Part shown: piece after piece, positions 1-7,231 of the stretch
Layout of the letters: each line of letters begins with the position of its first letter
Numbering within the stretch: the first letter of the stretch is position 1
Assembly: GCF_025677645.1 (NCBI RefSeq)
Contig: NZ_CP106879.1
Span: 3,224,001-3,288,000 of the forward strand
Direction: 5' to 3'
DNA length: 64,000 nt
Source of the DNA: Curtobacterium poinsettiae
Lineage (GTDB): Bacteria > Actinomycetota > Actinomycetes > Actinomycetales > Microbacteriaceae
Translations under genes and position numbers: made by a program
Notes under the pieces: model-generated
Told to the model about the DNA's origin: nothing
The model's database searches: none
The model's input: the letters and a program-made list of their open reading frames with translations, nothing else

Positions 1-1
1 C

Positions 2-751
2 GAGACCATCCGCTACGTCGCGATCGGCGACAGCTTCTCGGAGGGGATCGGCGACGCCGGTCCCGCTCCCCTCCCCGGCTGGACCGGACGACTCGCGAGC
101 GCGATGGCGGCTGCGTCGGACGCCGACGTCTCGTACGCCAACCTCGCGGTGCGCGGACGGCTGCTCGCCGGGGTCCTCGACGGGCAGCTCGACGCGGCGC
201 TCGACCTCGACCCGGCCCCGACGCTCATCACGTTCTGCGCCGGCGGGAACGACCTGCTCCGCCCCCGCTTCGACGTCGACGCCCTCATCCGCCGGGTCGA
301 GTCCGCCGTCGACCGGGTCGAGGCGCGCGGCGCGCGGATGGCACTGCTCAGCCCTGCCGACCCGAGCGCGCGGCTGCCCCTCGGATCGCTCATCAACCGT
401 CGCGGTGACGCCTGGGCCGGAGCGCTCGGCGAGTTGGCCCAGCGCCGCGGCCTGCCGTTCGTCGACGTGTCCCGCGACCCGCACCTGCGCCGTGCGGAGT
501 TCTGGTCCGAGGACCGCCTGCACATGAACGCGACCGGGCACCAGCGTGTCGCCGACCTGGCGCTGCACGCCGTCCTGGACGGCCCGGCGGCCGCCGACCC
601 CGCGTCCGTGCACGCCGGTCGCACCGGCTTCCGGGCCGAGGCCCGCTACTACCGCGAGTACGTCCTACCGTGGGTCGGGCGGCGGGTCACCCGGCGCTCG
701 TCCGGCGACGGCCGGTCAGCGACCTACCCGGCGTGGACGCCGGTCGCGTAG
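2..751 (+). CDS. SGNH/GDSL-type esterase, 5' end outside the window
   Basis: An open frame enters from the left edge and ends in TAG at 749-751. The first visible residues contain the block I motif GDSFSEG, so only a short N-terminus is missing. Block V is visible as DRLHMNATGH, giving the Asp-x-x-His pair of the catalytic triad, and GGNDLL matches block III. The family hydrolyses esters of lipids or carbohydrates with a Ser-Asp-His triad. No signal peptide can be judged because the start is absent. The last 28 bp overlap the tail of a convergent acetyltransferase gene. Confidence 0.85.
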   Translation, partial: ETIRYVAIGDSFSEGIGDAGPAPLPGWTGRLASAMAAASDADVSYANLAVRGRLLAGVLDGQLDAALDLDPAPTLITFCAGGNDLLRPRFDVDALIRRVESAVDRVEARGARMALLSPADPSARLPLGSLINRRGDAWAGALGELAQRRGLPFVDVSRDPHLRRAEFWSEDRLHMNATGHQRVADLALHAVLDGPAAADPASVHAGRTGFRAEARYYREYVLPWVGRRVTRRSSGDGRSATYPAWTPVA

Positions 752-1227
752 ACCCGCGTCGTCCCACCGGTCAGGGCGTGGGCGAACTCGTCGCCCGTCG
801 CCACGAAGCCGCCCGCCTCGTACAGCCGCACCGCCCGGTCGTTGTCGCCGAGCACGTGCAGCGCCACGCGGGGGTGCCCGGCGGCCCGGGCGTCGTGCAC
901 CGCCTCGGACAGCAGCGACCGTCCGACGCCGCGGGCCTGCACGCCGGGGCGCACCGCGAGCAACGACAGGTAGGCGGCGTCCGCCGGGTCCGTCGACCGA
1001 CCGGTGCCCGGTGCCGTGACGAGCACGAAGCCGTCCACCGCACCGTCCGGGCCTGCAGCCACCAGCCAGGCGACGTGCTCCGCCGCGAACTTCTGCCGCG
1101 CGCGCTCCCGCACCGCCGGGTCCTCGGCGGCACCGTCACGGGCGGCCACGGCCGCGGCCCACAGGTCGATGCAGGTGTCGGTCTCGTCCGGGGTCGCAGG
1201 ACGCACGACCACGGACGACTCGATCAC
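724..1227 (-). CDS. GNAT-family N-acetyltransferase
   Basis: This 167-aa protein has the GNAT fold signature. The acetyl-CoA binding motif RPGVQARGVGRSLL lies about two thirds along, followed by LHVLGDNDRAVRLYEAGGF, the usual motif B region. The family transfers an acetyl group from acetyl-CoA to amines; the substrate cannot be told. The start is GTG at 1227, with a -10 box TAGGCT six bases upstream and no ribosome binding site, so the mRNA is probably leaderless. Its end overlaps the upstream convergent hydrolase gene. Short cytoplasmic enzymes of this type are abundant in actinobacteria. Confidence 0.85.
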   Translation of the reverse strand: MIESSVVVRPATPDETDTCIDLWAAAVAARDGAAEDPAVRERARQKFAAEHVAWLVAAGPDGAVDGFVLVTAPGTGRSTDPADAAYLSLLAVRPGVQARGVGRSLLSEAVHDARAAGHPRVALHVLGDNDRAVRLYEAGGFVATGDEFAHALTGGTTRVYATGVHAG

Positions 1228-1231
1228 CCGC

Positions 1232-2635
1232 TCAGCCTACGACCGCCCGGCTCCCGATCCTGAACGACGCCCCACGGTGCTCGTCGGGCAGCCGGTCCCC
1301 GCGGCCGTGCAGCTTCTGGCGGAGCGACCCCGACCCGTACTCCTCCGGGTAGGCCCCGCGGGCACGGAGCTCCGGGATCACGAACTCGATGACGTCCTCC
1401 CACGTGCCCGGGGTCACCGCGTACGCCAGGTTGAAGCCGTCGACGTCGGTCAGCTCCTGGATCTCCTGCAGCCGGTCGGCGATGGTCGCTCCCCCGCCGA
1501 CCGCCACCGGGCCGAGGCCGCCGATCGCGGTCTGCCGTGCCAGGTCGCGGATCGTCCACTTCGATCCGTCCTCCCCGGTCGCCGCCGCGATGTTCGCCGC
1601 CGCCGACTGGATCGCGTTCGACTCGACGTCACCCAGGGGCTGGTCCGGGTCCCACTGCGACAGGTCGACGCCCATCCAGCCGGAGTTGAGCACCAGCGCA
1701 CCGAGCTCCGACGCGTACGACAGGTAGTCCTCGTACTTCGCCTGGGCCAGCTCGTCGGTGGCGTCCGTGATCACGGTGAGCAACGTGTACACGCGAGCGG
1801 CGTACCGGTCGCGACCAGCTGCCTCCAGGGCGTCGCGGACCTTCGCGACGGTCGACGCGAGCTGCTCCACGGTCGGCGCGCCCACGAAGACCGCTTCCGC
1901 GTTCTCCGCCGCGAAGCGGATGCCGCGCGGCGACGCGCCCGCCTGGTAGATGACGGGCGTGCGCTGCACCGACGGCTCGGACAGGTGGATGCCCGGCACG
2001 TCGAAGTGCGTGCCGTGGTGCTCGATCGGGTGCACCTTCGCCGGGTCCGTGAAGACCCCGGCTTCGCGGTCGGCGACGACGGCGTCGTCCTCCCACGAGC
2101 CCTCCCACAGCTTGTAGAGGACCTCGAGGTACTCGTCCGCCACGTCGTACCGATCGTCGTGCGACAGCTGGTCGGTCTGGCCCATGTTCCGCGCGGCACT
2201 CGGCAGGTACCCGGTGACGACGTTCCAGCCGACCCGGCCCTTGGTCAGGTGGTCGAGCGTCGACATGCGTCGTGCGAACGGGTACGGGTGCTCGTAGGCG
2301 GTGCCCGCCGTGATGCCGAAGCCCAGGTGCTCGGTCACCGAGGCCATGGCCGACACGAGCAGGATCGGGTCGTTCACGGGCACCTGCGACCCGGTGCGGA
2401 GCGCGGCCTCGTTCGAGCCGCCGTACACGTCGTAGGTGCCCAGGACGTCGGCGATGAAGATGCCGTCGAACGCCCCGCGCTCGAGCGTCTTCGCCAGGTC
2501 CGTCCAGTAGGTCAGGTCGCGGTAGTCCCGCGACCGGTCGCGGGGGTGCCGCCACAGTCCGGAGGACTGGTGCGCGACGCAGTTCATGTCGAACGCGTTG
2601 AAGCGGATCTGCCGGTGCTCGCTGCTGGTGGTCAC
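1232..2635 (-). CDS. LLM-class flavin monooxygenase (NtaA/SnaA/DszA type)
   Basis: The protein is a TIM-barrel FMN-dependent monooxygenase of about 467 aa. The N-terminal stretch RFNAFDMNCVAHQSSGLWRH is diagnostic of the NtaA/SnaA/DszA subgroup, and VGWNVVTGYLPSAARNMG is the conserved flavin/substrate region. Relatives use reduced FMN supplied by a separate reductase to oxidise nitrilotriacetate, sulfones or similar sulfur and nitrogen compounds; the substrate here is unknown. I prefer GTG at 2635, which gives the usual family N-terminus and has a TAGCGT -10-like box eight bases upstream. GTG at 2659 would add eight residues. Direct and inverted CGTGACG boxes lie just upstream. Confidence 0.85.
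   Translation of the reverse strand: MTTSSEHRQIRFNAFDMNCVAHQSSGLWRHPRDRSRDYRDLTYWTDLAKTLERGAFDGIFIADVLGTYDVYGGSNEAALRTGSQVPVNDPILLVSAMASVTEHLGFGITAGTAYEHPYPFARRMSTLDHLTKGRVGWNVVTGYLPSAARNMGQTDQLSHDDRYDVADEYLEVLYKLWEGSWEDDAVVADREAGVFTDPAKVHPIEHHGTHFDVPGIHLSEPSVQRTPVIYQAGASPRGIRFAAENAEAVFVGAPTVEQLASTVAKVRDALEAAGRDRYAARVYTLLTVITDATDELAQAKYEDYLSYASELGALVLNSGWMGVDLSQWDPDQPLGDVESNAIQSAAANIAAATGEDGSKWTIRDLARQTAIGGLGPVAVGGGATIADRLQEIQELTDVDGFNLAYAVTPGTWEDVIEFVIPELRARGAYPEEYGSGSLRQKLHGRGDRLPDEHRGASFRIGSRAVVG
1234..1239 (-). promoter_or_regulatory. -10 box of a leaderless acetyltransferase gene
   Basis: TAGGCT on the minus strand ends six bases before the GTG start at 1227. The 15-mer TCGTAGGCTGAGCGG here is repeated exactly just before the start of the other acetyltransferase gene at 4268. 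Confidence 0.55.
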
Positions 2636-2663
2636 GGGTCGAGACGCTACGTCGGACACCTGC

Positions 2664-2696
2664 GACCGTCACGCATCGTGACGAAGCGTGACGGTC
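2664..2696 (-). promoter_or_regulatory. Triple CGTGACG box upstream of the flavin monooxygenase
   Basis: The heptamer occurs three times at exact 10-bp steps: CGTCACG at 2667-2673, CGTGACG at 2677-2683 and CGTGACG at 2687-2693. The outer pair forms 11-bp inverted arms (2664-2674 and 2686-2696). One-helical-turn spacing just upstream of the gene suggests an activator or repressor site; the factor is unknown. Confidence 0.45.
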
Positions 2697-2706
2697 GGCT
2701 CCGGCA

Positions 2707-2722
2707 CCGGCCTGGAGGCCCG
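2707..2722. repeat. Dispersed 16-mer CCGGCCTGGAGGCCCG, copy 1
   Basis: This copy lies between the VOC gene and the monooxygenase gene, which run the same way. The identical 16-mer recurs inverted at 11252-11267 and direct at 14559-14574. A one-base variant is at 40290-40305. Confidence 0.6.
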
Positions 2723-2773
2723 CCCCGCGTCCGCCACGCCACCCCGCGCCGGGCGCGTGGCCGGTTCCCGGGC

Positions 2774-3142
2774 TCAGGCGCGGTCGTGGAGCGTGACGTG
2801 GTACCCGTCGGGGTCGGCGAACGTGAACGTCCGGCCGAAGGGACCGTCGATCGGCGCCGAGACGATGCGGTGCCCGTCGGCGACCAGCGCGTCGTGGATC
2901 GCCTGCACGTCCGTCGCGTGCAGCCAGATCGCGGCGCCGATGCCGGGCTGCGCCACCGCGTCGAGGTCCGTGCCGGGCACCAGGTCGCGCAGGGCGAAGG
3001 CGATCGGGGTGGTCTCGAACACGACGGCGTGCGGCGGACCGGCCTGCGAGCGGACGAGGCCGAGGTACCGCTCGTAGAACGCCTGCGAGGCATCGAGGTC
3101 GCGGGTCTGCAGGGAGATGAAGTCGGGGCCGGTGACGGGCAT
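2774..3142 (-). CDS. VOC (glyoxalase/dioxygenase fold) family protein
   Basis: This 122-aa protein has the paired beta-alpha-beta-beta-beta fold of the vicinal oxygen chelate superfamily. LQTRDLDASQAFYERYLGL near the N-terminus and FADPDGYHVTLHD at the end are typical. Relatives include glyoxalases, fosfomycin or bleomycin resistance proteins and extradiol dioxygenases; the activity here is not known. The start is ATG at 3142 with AAGGAG upstream. It is transcribed away from a MarR gene, and the MarR-type palindrome lies between its -35 and -10 boxes, so it is almost certainly the regulated target. Confidence 0.85.
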   Translation of the reverse strand: MPVTGPDFISLQTRDLDASQAFYERYLGLVRSQAGPPHAVVFETTPIAFALRDLVPGTDLDAVAQPGIGAAIWLHATDVQAIHDALVADGHRIVSAPIDGPFGRTFTFADPDGYHVTLHDRA

Positions 3143-3160
3143 GTGGTGCTCCTTCGGTTT

Positions 3161-3178
3161 GTGTCAGTCTTCTGACAC
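3161..3178. promoter_or_regulatory. MarR-type operator 1
   Basis: This is a perfect inverted repeat, GTGTCAG-N4-CTGACAC, in the 62-bp gap between the VOC gene and marR. Its centre is 28 bp from that of operator 2. It lies at or just downstream of the predicted VOC transcription start. Confidence 0.75.
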
Positions 3179-3183
3179 CGAGC

Positions 3184-3213
3184 AATCTATGTCAGACTAC
3201 TGACATGCGTCAA
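3184..3213 (-). promoter_or_regulatory. VOC gene promoter with MarR operator 2 in the spacer
   Basis: On the minus strand, -35 TTGACG (3213-3208) and -10 TAGATT (3189-3184) are 18 bp apart. The perfect repeat ATGTCAG-N4-CTGACAT (3189-3206) fills that spacer and also covers the ATG of marR at 3205. A bound MarR dimer would block both genes. Confidence 0.75.
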
Positions 3214-3657
3214 GACGACACCGGCATCCACCTCGAGACGTCGATCGGCTACCTGCTCAAGGAGACCGCGAGCGCCCTCCGCACGTCGATGGAGGCCGTG
3301 CTGCGTCCGCTCGGCATGACGGTGACGCACTACTCCTGCCTGGAGTTGCTCGCACAGCGCCCCGGCCTGTCGAACTCCGAACTCGCGCGGGGCACCTTCG
3401 TCACCCGGCAGTCGATGAACGTCCTGCTGCAGACCCTGGAGCGGGACGGCTTCGTCACCCGCGCCACCGAGCCGTCGGTCGGCAAGGCGCTCCCCACGCA
3501 GCTGACCGACAGCGGGCGGCAGAGCCTGGCGCAGGCGAGTGCGGCGATCCGCGGGGTCGAGCAGCGGATGCTCGCCGACCTGACCGAGGACCAGCAGACC
3601 GCGGCCCGTCAGATCCTGCGGAGCATGGTGACGTCGCTCCGCAGTCAGGCCACGTAG
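3205..3657 (+). CDS. MarR-family transcriptional regulator
   Basis: This is a 150-aa winged-helix regulator. The recognition region is LSNSELARGTFVTRQSMNVL, followed by the wing LERDGFVTRATEPSVGKALP. MarR proteins bind as dimers to short palindromes and are released by small phenolic or oxidant ligands. Two palindromes of the expected size lie in the gap to the divergent VOC gene, and one overlaps this start codon, so the gene is probably autoregulated and represses the VOC gene. No ribosome binding site precedes the ATG. The last 13 bp overlap the convergent kinase gene. Confidence 0.9.
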   Translation: MRQDDTGIHLETSIGYLLKETASALRTSMEAVLRPLGMTVTHYSCLELLAQRPGLSNSELARGTFVTRQSMNVLLQTLERDGFVTRATEPSVGKALPTQLTDSGRQSLAQASAAIRGVEQRMLADLTEDQQTAARQILRSMVTSLRSQAT

Positions 3658-4214
3658 CGCACCGACGCGGCACCCTTCGGCGCGTACCGTTCGTCGAAGT
3701 CTCGCTCGTTGGGGATCCACACGTCCCGCCAGAGCGCATCATGCCTGCGCCCGAGCGCGCGGTCGCGCGCCATGCCCCGACGTGCCGCCGTGTCGAGGTC
3801 GACGTCACACCAGATGCTGAGGTCGAGGTGAGGAGATGTGTCGGGATGGAAGAGCCCGATCAGGTCGACGATCAGCACATCCGTCCGCGGCAGCGGCTCA
3901 GCGGGGCCGAGGGCTCGAACCGACCAGTCGAACCGCTGGAACGTGCTCGCCCGACCGGCCCGGTGCGGTTCGAGCACCGACGAGACCAGACGGGGACGAT
4001 CGACGCCGTCCCAGTCGACGGAGCGCTGATGGGACCGAACGGGGTCGAGGAAGTCGTCGCCTCGGACACGGGCCGCGCCGGGGATCTCCCCGACGAGCGT
4101 GCGCGTCAGCGTGGACTTGCCGGATCCGCAGTACCCGGAGACACCGACGACGATCGGTGCACGAGCCGAGGCACGGCGGGACGCGACGAGCTCGATGACG
4201 CCGCTGCGGTCCAT
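3645..4214 (-). CDS. P-loop uridine-kinase-like nucleoside/small-molecule kinase
   Basis: This 189-aa protein opens with a clear Walker A motif, GYCGSGKST (residues 27-35), followed by RGDDFLDP and a VDLIGLFHPD segment in the position of the Walker B region. RRGMARDRALGR is an Arg-rich lid. The layout matches uridine kinase/phosphoribulokinase-like enzymes that phosphorylate nucleosides or other small hydroxyl compounds with ATP; the true substrate is unknown. The start is ATG at 4214, with -10 box TACGCT six bases upstream and no ribosome binding site. It runs divergently from an acetyltransferase gene that also looks leaderless. Confidence 0.75.
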   Translation of the reverse strand: MDRSGVIELVASRRASARAPIVVGVSGYCGSGKSTLTRTLVGEIPGAARVRGDDFLDPVRSHQRSVDWDGVDRPRLVSSVLEPHRAGRASTFQRFDWSVRALGPAEPLPRTDVLIVDLIGLFHPDTSPHLDLSIWCDVDLDTAARRGMARDRALGRRHDALWRDVWIPNERDFDERYAPKGAASVRYVA

Positions 4215-4220
4215 CGGGCA

Positions 4221-4261
4221 AGCGTACGAGGTCGATGACGGTGCGCCGGTGTTCGTAGGCT
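4221..4261. promoter_or_regulatory. Back-to-back leaderless -10 boxes
   Basis: In a 53-bp divergent gap, TACGCT on the minus strand (4226-4221) ends six bases before the kinase ATG. TAGGCT on the plus strand (4256-4261) ends six bases before the acetyltransferase ATG at 4268. Neither gene has a ribosome binding site. Confidence 0.6.
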
Positions 4262-4267
4262 GAGCGG

Positions 4268-4723
4268 ATGGACGTCGCGCTGCGGGACAGCACCACCGAG
4301 GACCTCGAATGGCTCGTCGAGCTCCGGGCAGTGGTGCTGCGCGACGACCTGACCCGGCTCGGGGTGTTCGACGAGACGCGCGTCCGGCAGCGCCTCCGCG
4401 ACGCGTTCCGACCGCCGCTGACCAGCATCGTCGTGGTCGACGGCCGCGACGTCGGATCGATCACCGTGCGGGTCGAGGACGACGTCCGCTGGGTCGAGCA
4501 CTTCTACCTCGCGCCCGACGTCCAAGGCCGTGGAGTCGGTTCGACCGTGCTGCGCGCCGTCCTCGACGAGCCCCACGACGGTCCGACGCGGCTCAACGTG
4601 CTGGTGGGCAGCCCTGCTCGCCGACTCTACGAACGCCACGGGTTCCTGCTCGACACCGACGACGGCGTCGACGTGTTCATGACGCTGCGGGCCGCCGATC
4701 GAGCACCCCACGGAGCGCACTGA
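4268..4723 (+). CDS. GNAT-family N-acetyltransferase
   Basis: The protein has 151 aa. The GNAT core is YLAPDVQGRGVGSTVLRAVL, containing the Q/R-x-x-G-x-G/A acetyl-CoA loop, followed by LNVLVGSPARRLYERHGFLL. It is a cytoplasmic acetyltransferase of unknown substrate. The ATG at 4268 is preceded six bases upstream by a TAGGCT -10 box. The 15 bases before the start codon match those before the acetyltransferase gene at 1227. The 3' end overlaps the convergent TetR gene by 47 bp. Confidence 0.85.
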   Translation: MDVALRDSTTEDLEWLVELRAVVLRDDLTRLGVFDETRVRQRLRDAFRPPLTSIVVVDGRDVGSITVRVEDDVRWVEHFYLAPDVQGRGVGSTVLRAVLDEPHDGPTRLNVLVGSPARRLYERHGFLLDTDDGVDVFMTLRAADRAPHGAH

Positions 4724-5252
4724 GCTGCTCGTCGACGATGTCGGCCATCCGGCGCTCGGCCGGTCCGGTGACCCAGGCCTCGAGGGCCAGGTGGAACAGC
4801 ATCACGGTCGTCTCGGCGATCACCGCCGCCTCGGACGGATCGAGCCCGCGGTGGACGAAGGCGTCGCGTACCGCGTCCGTCAGGTCGGCACGCTTCCGTG
4901 CGTCGCGCTCCCGGAGCGAGGACTCGGACAGCACCAGCCGCCGCACCGCGCCGACCTCACTGTGACGCCCCTCGAATCGCTCGTCGGCAACGGTGCGGAG
5001 GCCGTGCACGACGATGTCGAGCGGGTCGGTCCCAGCCGGCGCGACCTCGATGGCGGCCCGGGCGAGGTCGGGGATCTCGTCGCCGGCGAAGATCACCTCG
5101 CGCTTGTCGGCGAAGTACCGGAAGAAGGTGCGGGTCGTCAGGCCGGCCCGTGCGGTGATCTGCGGCACGGTCGTCGCCTGGTAGCCCTGCTCGGCGAAGA
5201 GCTCGAACGCCGCTCGCTCGAGTCGCCCTCGGGCATCCGGAGACCAACGCAT
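4677..5252 (-). CDS. TetR-family transcriptional regulator
   Basis: This 191-aa regulator has an N-terminal helix-turn-helix, TTVPQITARAGLTTRTFFRY, followed by FADKREVIF, the usual TetR linker. The C-terminal ligand domain is not specific. The start is ATG at 5252; an upstream extension of the frame would run through the operators and is rejected. A promoter with -35 ATGACA and -10 TACTGT (17-bp spacing) ends six bases before the ATG, so the mRNA should be leaderless. Two identical-arm palindromes in the gap to the divergent oxidoreductase gene are its likely operators, and one of them covers its own -35 box. Confidence 0.9.
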   Translation of the reverse strand: MRWSPDARGRLERAAFELFAEQGYQATTVPQITARAGLTTRTFFRYFADKREVIFAGDEIPDLARAAIEVAPAGTDPLDIVVHGLRTVADERFEGRHSEVGAVRRLVLSESSLRERDARKRADLTDAVRDAFVHRGLDPSEAAVIAETTVMLFHLALEAWVTGPAERRMADIVDEQLSALRGVLDRRPAAS

Positions 5253-5258
5253 GTGTCC

Positions 5259-5287
5259 ACAGTAGTGGTGATGACACGTCGTGTCAT
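5259..5287 (-). promoter_or_regulatory. tetR leaderless promoter with operator 1
   Basis: Minus-strand -35 ATGACA (5287-5282), a 17-bp spacer and -10 TACTGT (5264-5259) lie directly before the ATG. The perfect repeat ATGACAC-N3-GTGTCAT (5271-5287) covers the -35 and part of the spacer, implying autorepression. Confidence 0.7.
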
Positions 5288-5300
5288 GGTTGTATTGGCG

Positions 5301-5317
5301 ATGACACTTCGTGTCAT
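5301..5317. promoter_or_regulatory. TetR operator 2
   Basis: A second perfect ATGACAC-N3-GTGTCAT repeat lies 30 bp (centre to centre) from operator 1, on the oxidoreductase side of the gap. Identical arms in both boxes point to one dimeric regulator. Confidence 0.75.
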
Positions 5318-5347
5318 GACCCACTTCGAGCAAGAGATCGGGACACC

Positions 5348-6400
5348 ATGCCGTCATCGGGCAACGCAGCACTCTGGACCACGTCCGCCGGGCGGTTCGC
5401 CGTCGGGCCCGCACCGGTCCCCGAGCCCGGCCCCGGCGAGCTCGTCGTCCGCGCCGAGGCAGTCGCCGTCAACCCGGTCGACGCCGTCGGCGGGCTCTTC
5501 CGGCACCTGGTGTTCCCGAAGCTGCGGTTCCCCGCGATCCTCGGGTCCGACGTCGCCGGCACCGTCGTCGCGATCGGCCCGGACGTCGAGCGGTTCCGCG
5601 TGGGCGACCGGGTCGTCGGGCACGCCGCGGGGCAGGAGCAGCACCGGAACAGTGCCGCCGAGGGCGCCTTCCAGCACCAGGTCCTGCTGCTCGACCGTGT
5701 GACGACCCCGGTTCCCGACGACCTGTCCGCCGAGCAGGCGGCGGTCCTGCCGCTCGCTGTCTCGACCGCAGCGGCCGGTCTCTTCGAACCGGACCAGCTC
5801 GCGCTGTCGCTCCCGACCGCCGACACGTCCGAGCGCCCCGGCGTCGTCCTGGTGTGGGGCGCGTCCACGAGCGTCGGCGCCAACGCCGTCCAGCTCGCCC
5901 GGGCTGCCGGGTATGCCGTGATCGGTACCGCGTCACCGAAGAACCACGGGTTCGTGCAGTCGCTCGGGGCCGAGGCCGTGTTCGACTACCGCGACGACGG
6001 TGCCGCACGCCGCATCCTCGAGACACTCGCCGACCGCGAGCTCGCCGGCACCCTCGCGTTCGGCCAGGGCTCACTGACCCGCACGCTCCCGATCGTCCGG
6101 GCAGCCACCGGCTCCGGACGACTCGCGTCGGCGTACCCGACGCCGGTGACCACGATCCGTGCGCGGCTCGAGCGCCGACACGGGGTCACCATCACCGCGA
6201 TCTGGGGCGGCCGCCCGACGGAGTCCGAGGTCGGCCCCGCGATCTACCGCGACTTCCTGCCCGAGGCGCTCCGCACCGGGAGGTACCGTGCCACCCCGAC
6301 CGCATCCGTCGTCGGATCTGGACTCGCCACGATCCCGGACGCCCTCGCCGAGCTCCGCGCCGGCGTATCCGCCCGGAAGCTCGTCGTGACGCTCCCCTGA
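5348..6400 (+). CDS. Zinc-independent MDR/quinone oxidoreductase family protein
   Basis: The 350-aa medium-chain dehydrogenase has a GroES-like N-terminal domain (GELVVRAEAVAVNPVD, ILGSDVAGTV) and a Rossmann domain with VVLVWGASTSVGANAVQLAR. The structural and catalytic zinc cysteines of classical alcohol dehydrogenases are not seen, so a quinone- or enone-reducing activity with NADPH is more likely. Transcription diverges from tetR, and both operator palindromes lie in the 95-bp gap, so the gene is probably induced when the repressor binds its ligand. The start is ATG at 5348 with a modest GGGA site. Confidence 0.85.
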   Translation: MPSSGNAALWTTSAGRFAVGPAPVPEPGPGELVVRAEAVAVNPVDAVGGLFRHLVFPKLRFPAILGSDVAGTVVAIGPDVERFRVGDRVVGHAAGQEQHRNSAAEGAFQHQVLLLDRVTTPVPDDLSAEQAAVLPLAVSTAAAGLFEPDQLALSLPTADTSERPGVVLVWGASTSVGANAVQLARAAGYAVIGTASPKNHGFVQSLGAEAVFDYRDDGAARRILETLADRELAGTLAFGQGSLTRTLPIVRAATGSGRLASAYPTPVTTIRARLERRHGVTITAIWGGRPTESEVGPAIYRDFLPEALRTGRYRATPTASVVGSGLATIPDALAELRAGVSARKLVVTLP

Positions 6401-6405
6401 GCCGG

Positions 6406-6411
6406 TAGCGT
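6406..6411 (+). promoter_or_regulatory. -10 box of a leaderless hypothetical gene
   Basis: TAGCGT ends seven bases before the GTG at 6419. It lies in the 18-bp gap after the oxidoreductase gene, so the next gene may have its own promoter. Confidence 0.4.
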
Positions 6412-6418
6412 CAGCGAT

Positions 6419-7231
6419 GTGACCGATGCCCACGAGCAGGACGACGAGACGTTCGAGATCATGATGTCGGGCGGCGCCACGCCGCGGGGGCACCTGCAGG
6501 ACCCGAGCGCCGTGACGCTGCACCTGGACCCGCGGCTCCTCGGCGACACCACCAGGGGCAAGGAGATGTTCGCCCTGGCGATCGACCAGCAGCACACCGC
6601 ACTGTCCGACTACGCCACCGCCATCGAGGCCGCCGACGGTGACGTGACTGCTCCGGCCGTGCAGGACGCCGCGACCGCACTGCACGAGGCGCTCCGGTTC
6701 CTGCCGATCGCCCACACCGTGTACACGGGCGTCGGTTTCCCCACCGCCCGCGTCGGGGACGACCCCCGCCCGACCTCGCTGCGGCCGGAACGCGGCGAGC
6801 GCGGCCTCGGCGTCCACCCGGACGTGCTCACGGCGATCCACGGAGACACCTCGCAGCGCTGGGAGCTCGCGTGCGAAGAGGACCTCCCCCTCGCCGTCGA
6901 GATCACACTGGCGACCGACCCGGACGAGAACGTGCGGTCCGCCTTCCTCATGGCGACGAGGTCACGAACCGTCGTCCTGCTCATGGAACAGCGAGAGACC
7001 GACCCGGGCGTCCTCGACCAGCTCGCCCAGCAGAGCCACGCGAGCCCCGCGCGCAAGTTCCCCCTGCCGCTCGCCGACCTCGTTCCCCGAGAGCTGGACG
7101 GCCTCTACGAGCTCCTCGGTCTCGACGACGATGCGGTCGCGCTCGCGAAGGCCCGCTGGGCACGGGCGCAGGATCGGAACGAGCGCATCAGCGTCGGTGA
7201 CGCGCTGCGCGAGATCGGCGTCATTAGCTGA
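6419..7231 (+). CDS. Conserved hypothetical protein, 270 aa
   Basis: I do not recognise this protein. It is acidic, without signal peptide or membrane segment, and therefore probably cytoplasmic. Codon use matches its neighbours along the whole frame, which supports a real gene. The N-terminal part is polar; the C-terminal part (from about residue 200) is helical, with PLPLADLVPRELDGLYELLG followed by an Arg/Lys-rich amphipathic stretch. It starts with GTG 18 bp after the oxidoreductase stop and has a possible promoter of its own. The last 8 bp overlap the convergent acetyltransferase gene. Confidence 0.7.
   Translation: MTDAHEQDDETFEIMMSGGATPRGHLQDPSAVTLHLDPRLLGDTTRGKEMFALAIDQQHTALSDYATAIEAADGDVTAPAVQDAATALHEALRFLPIAHTVYTGVGFPTARVGDDPRPTSLRPERGERGLGVHPDVLTAIHGDTSQRWELACEEDLPLAVEITLATDPDENVRSAFLMATRSRTVVLLMEQRETDPGVLDQLAQQSHASPARKFPLPLADLVPRELDGLYELLGLDDDAVALAKARWARAQDRNERISVGDALREIGVIS

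Noticed and set aside
5253..5414. An N-terminal extension of the first TetR protein to 5414
   Set aside because: It would run through both operators and the promoter. The added residues are rich in His and Cys and unlike any TetR; ATG at 5252 fits the family.
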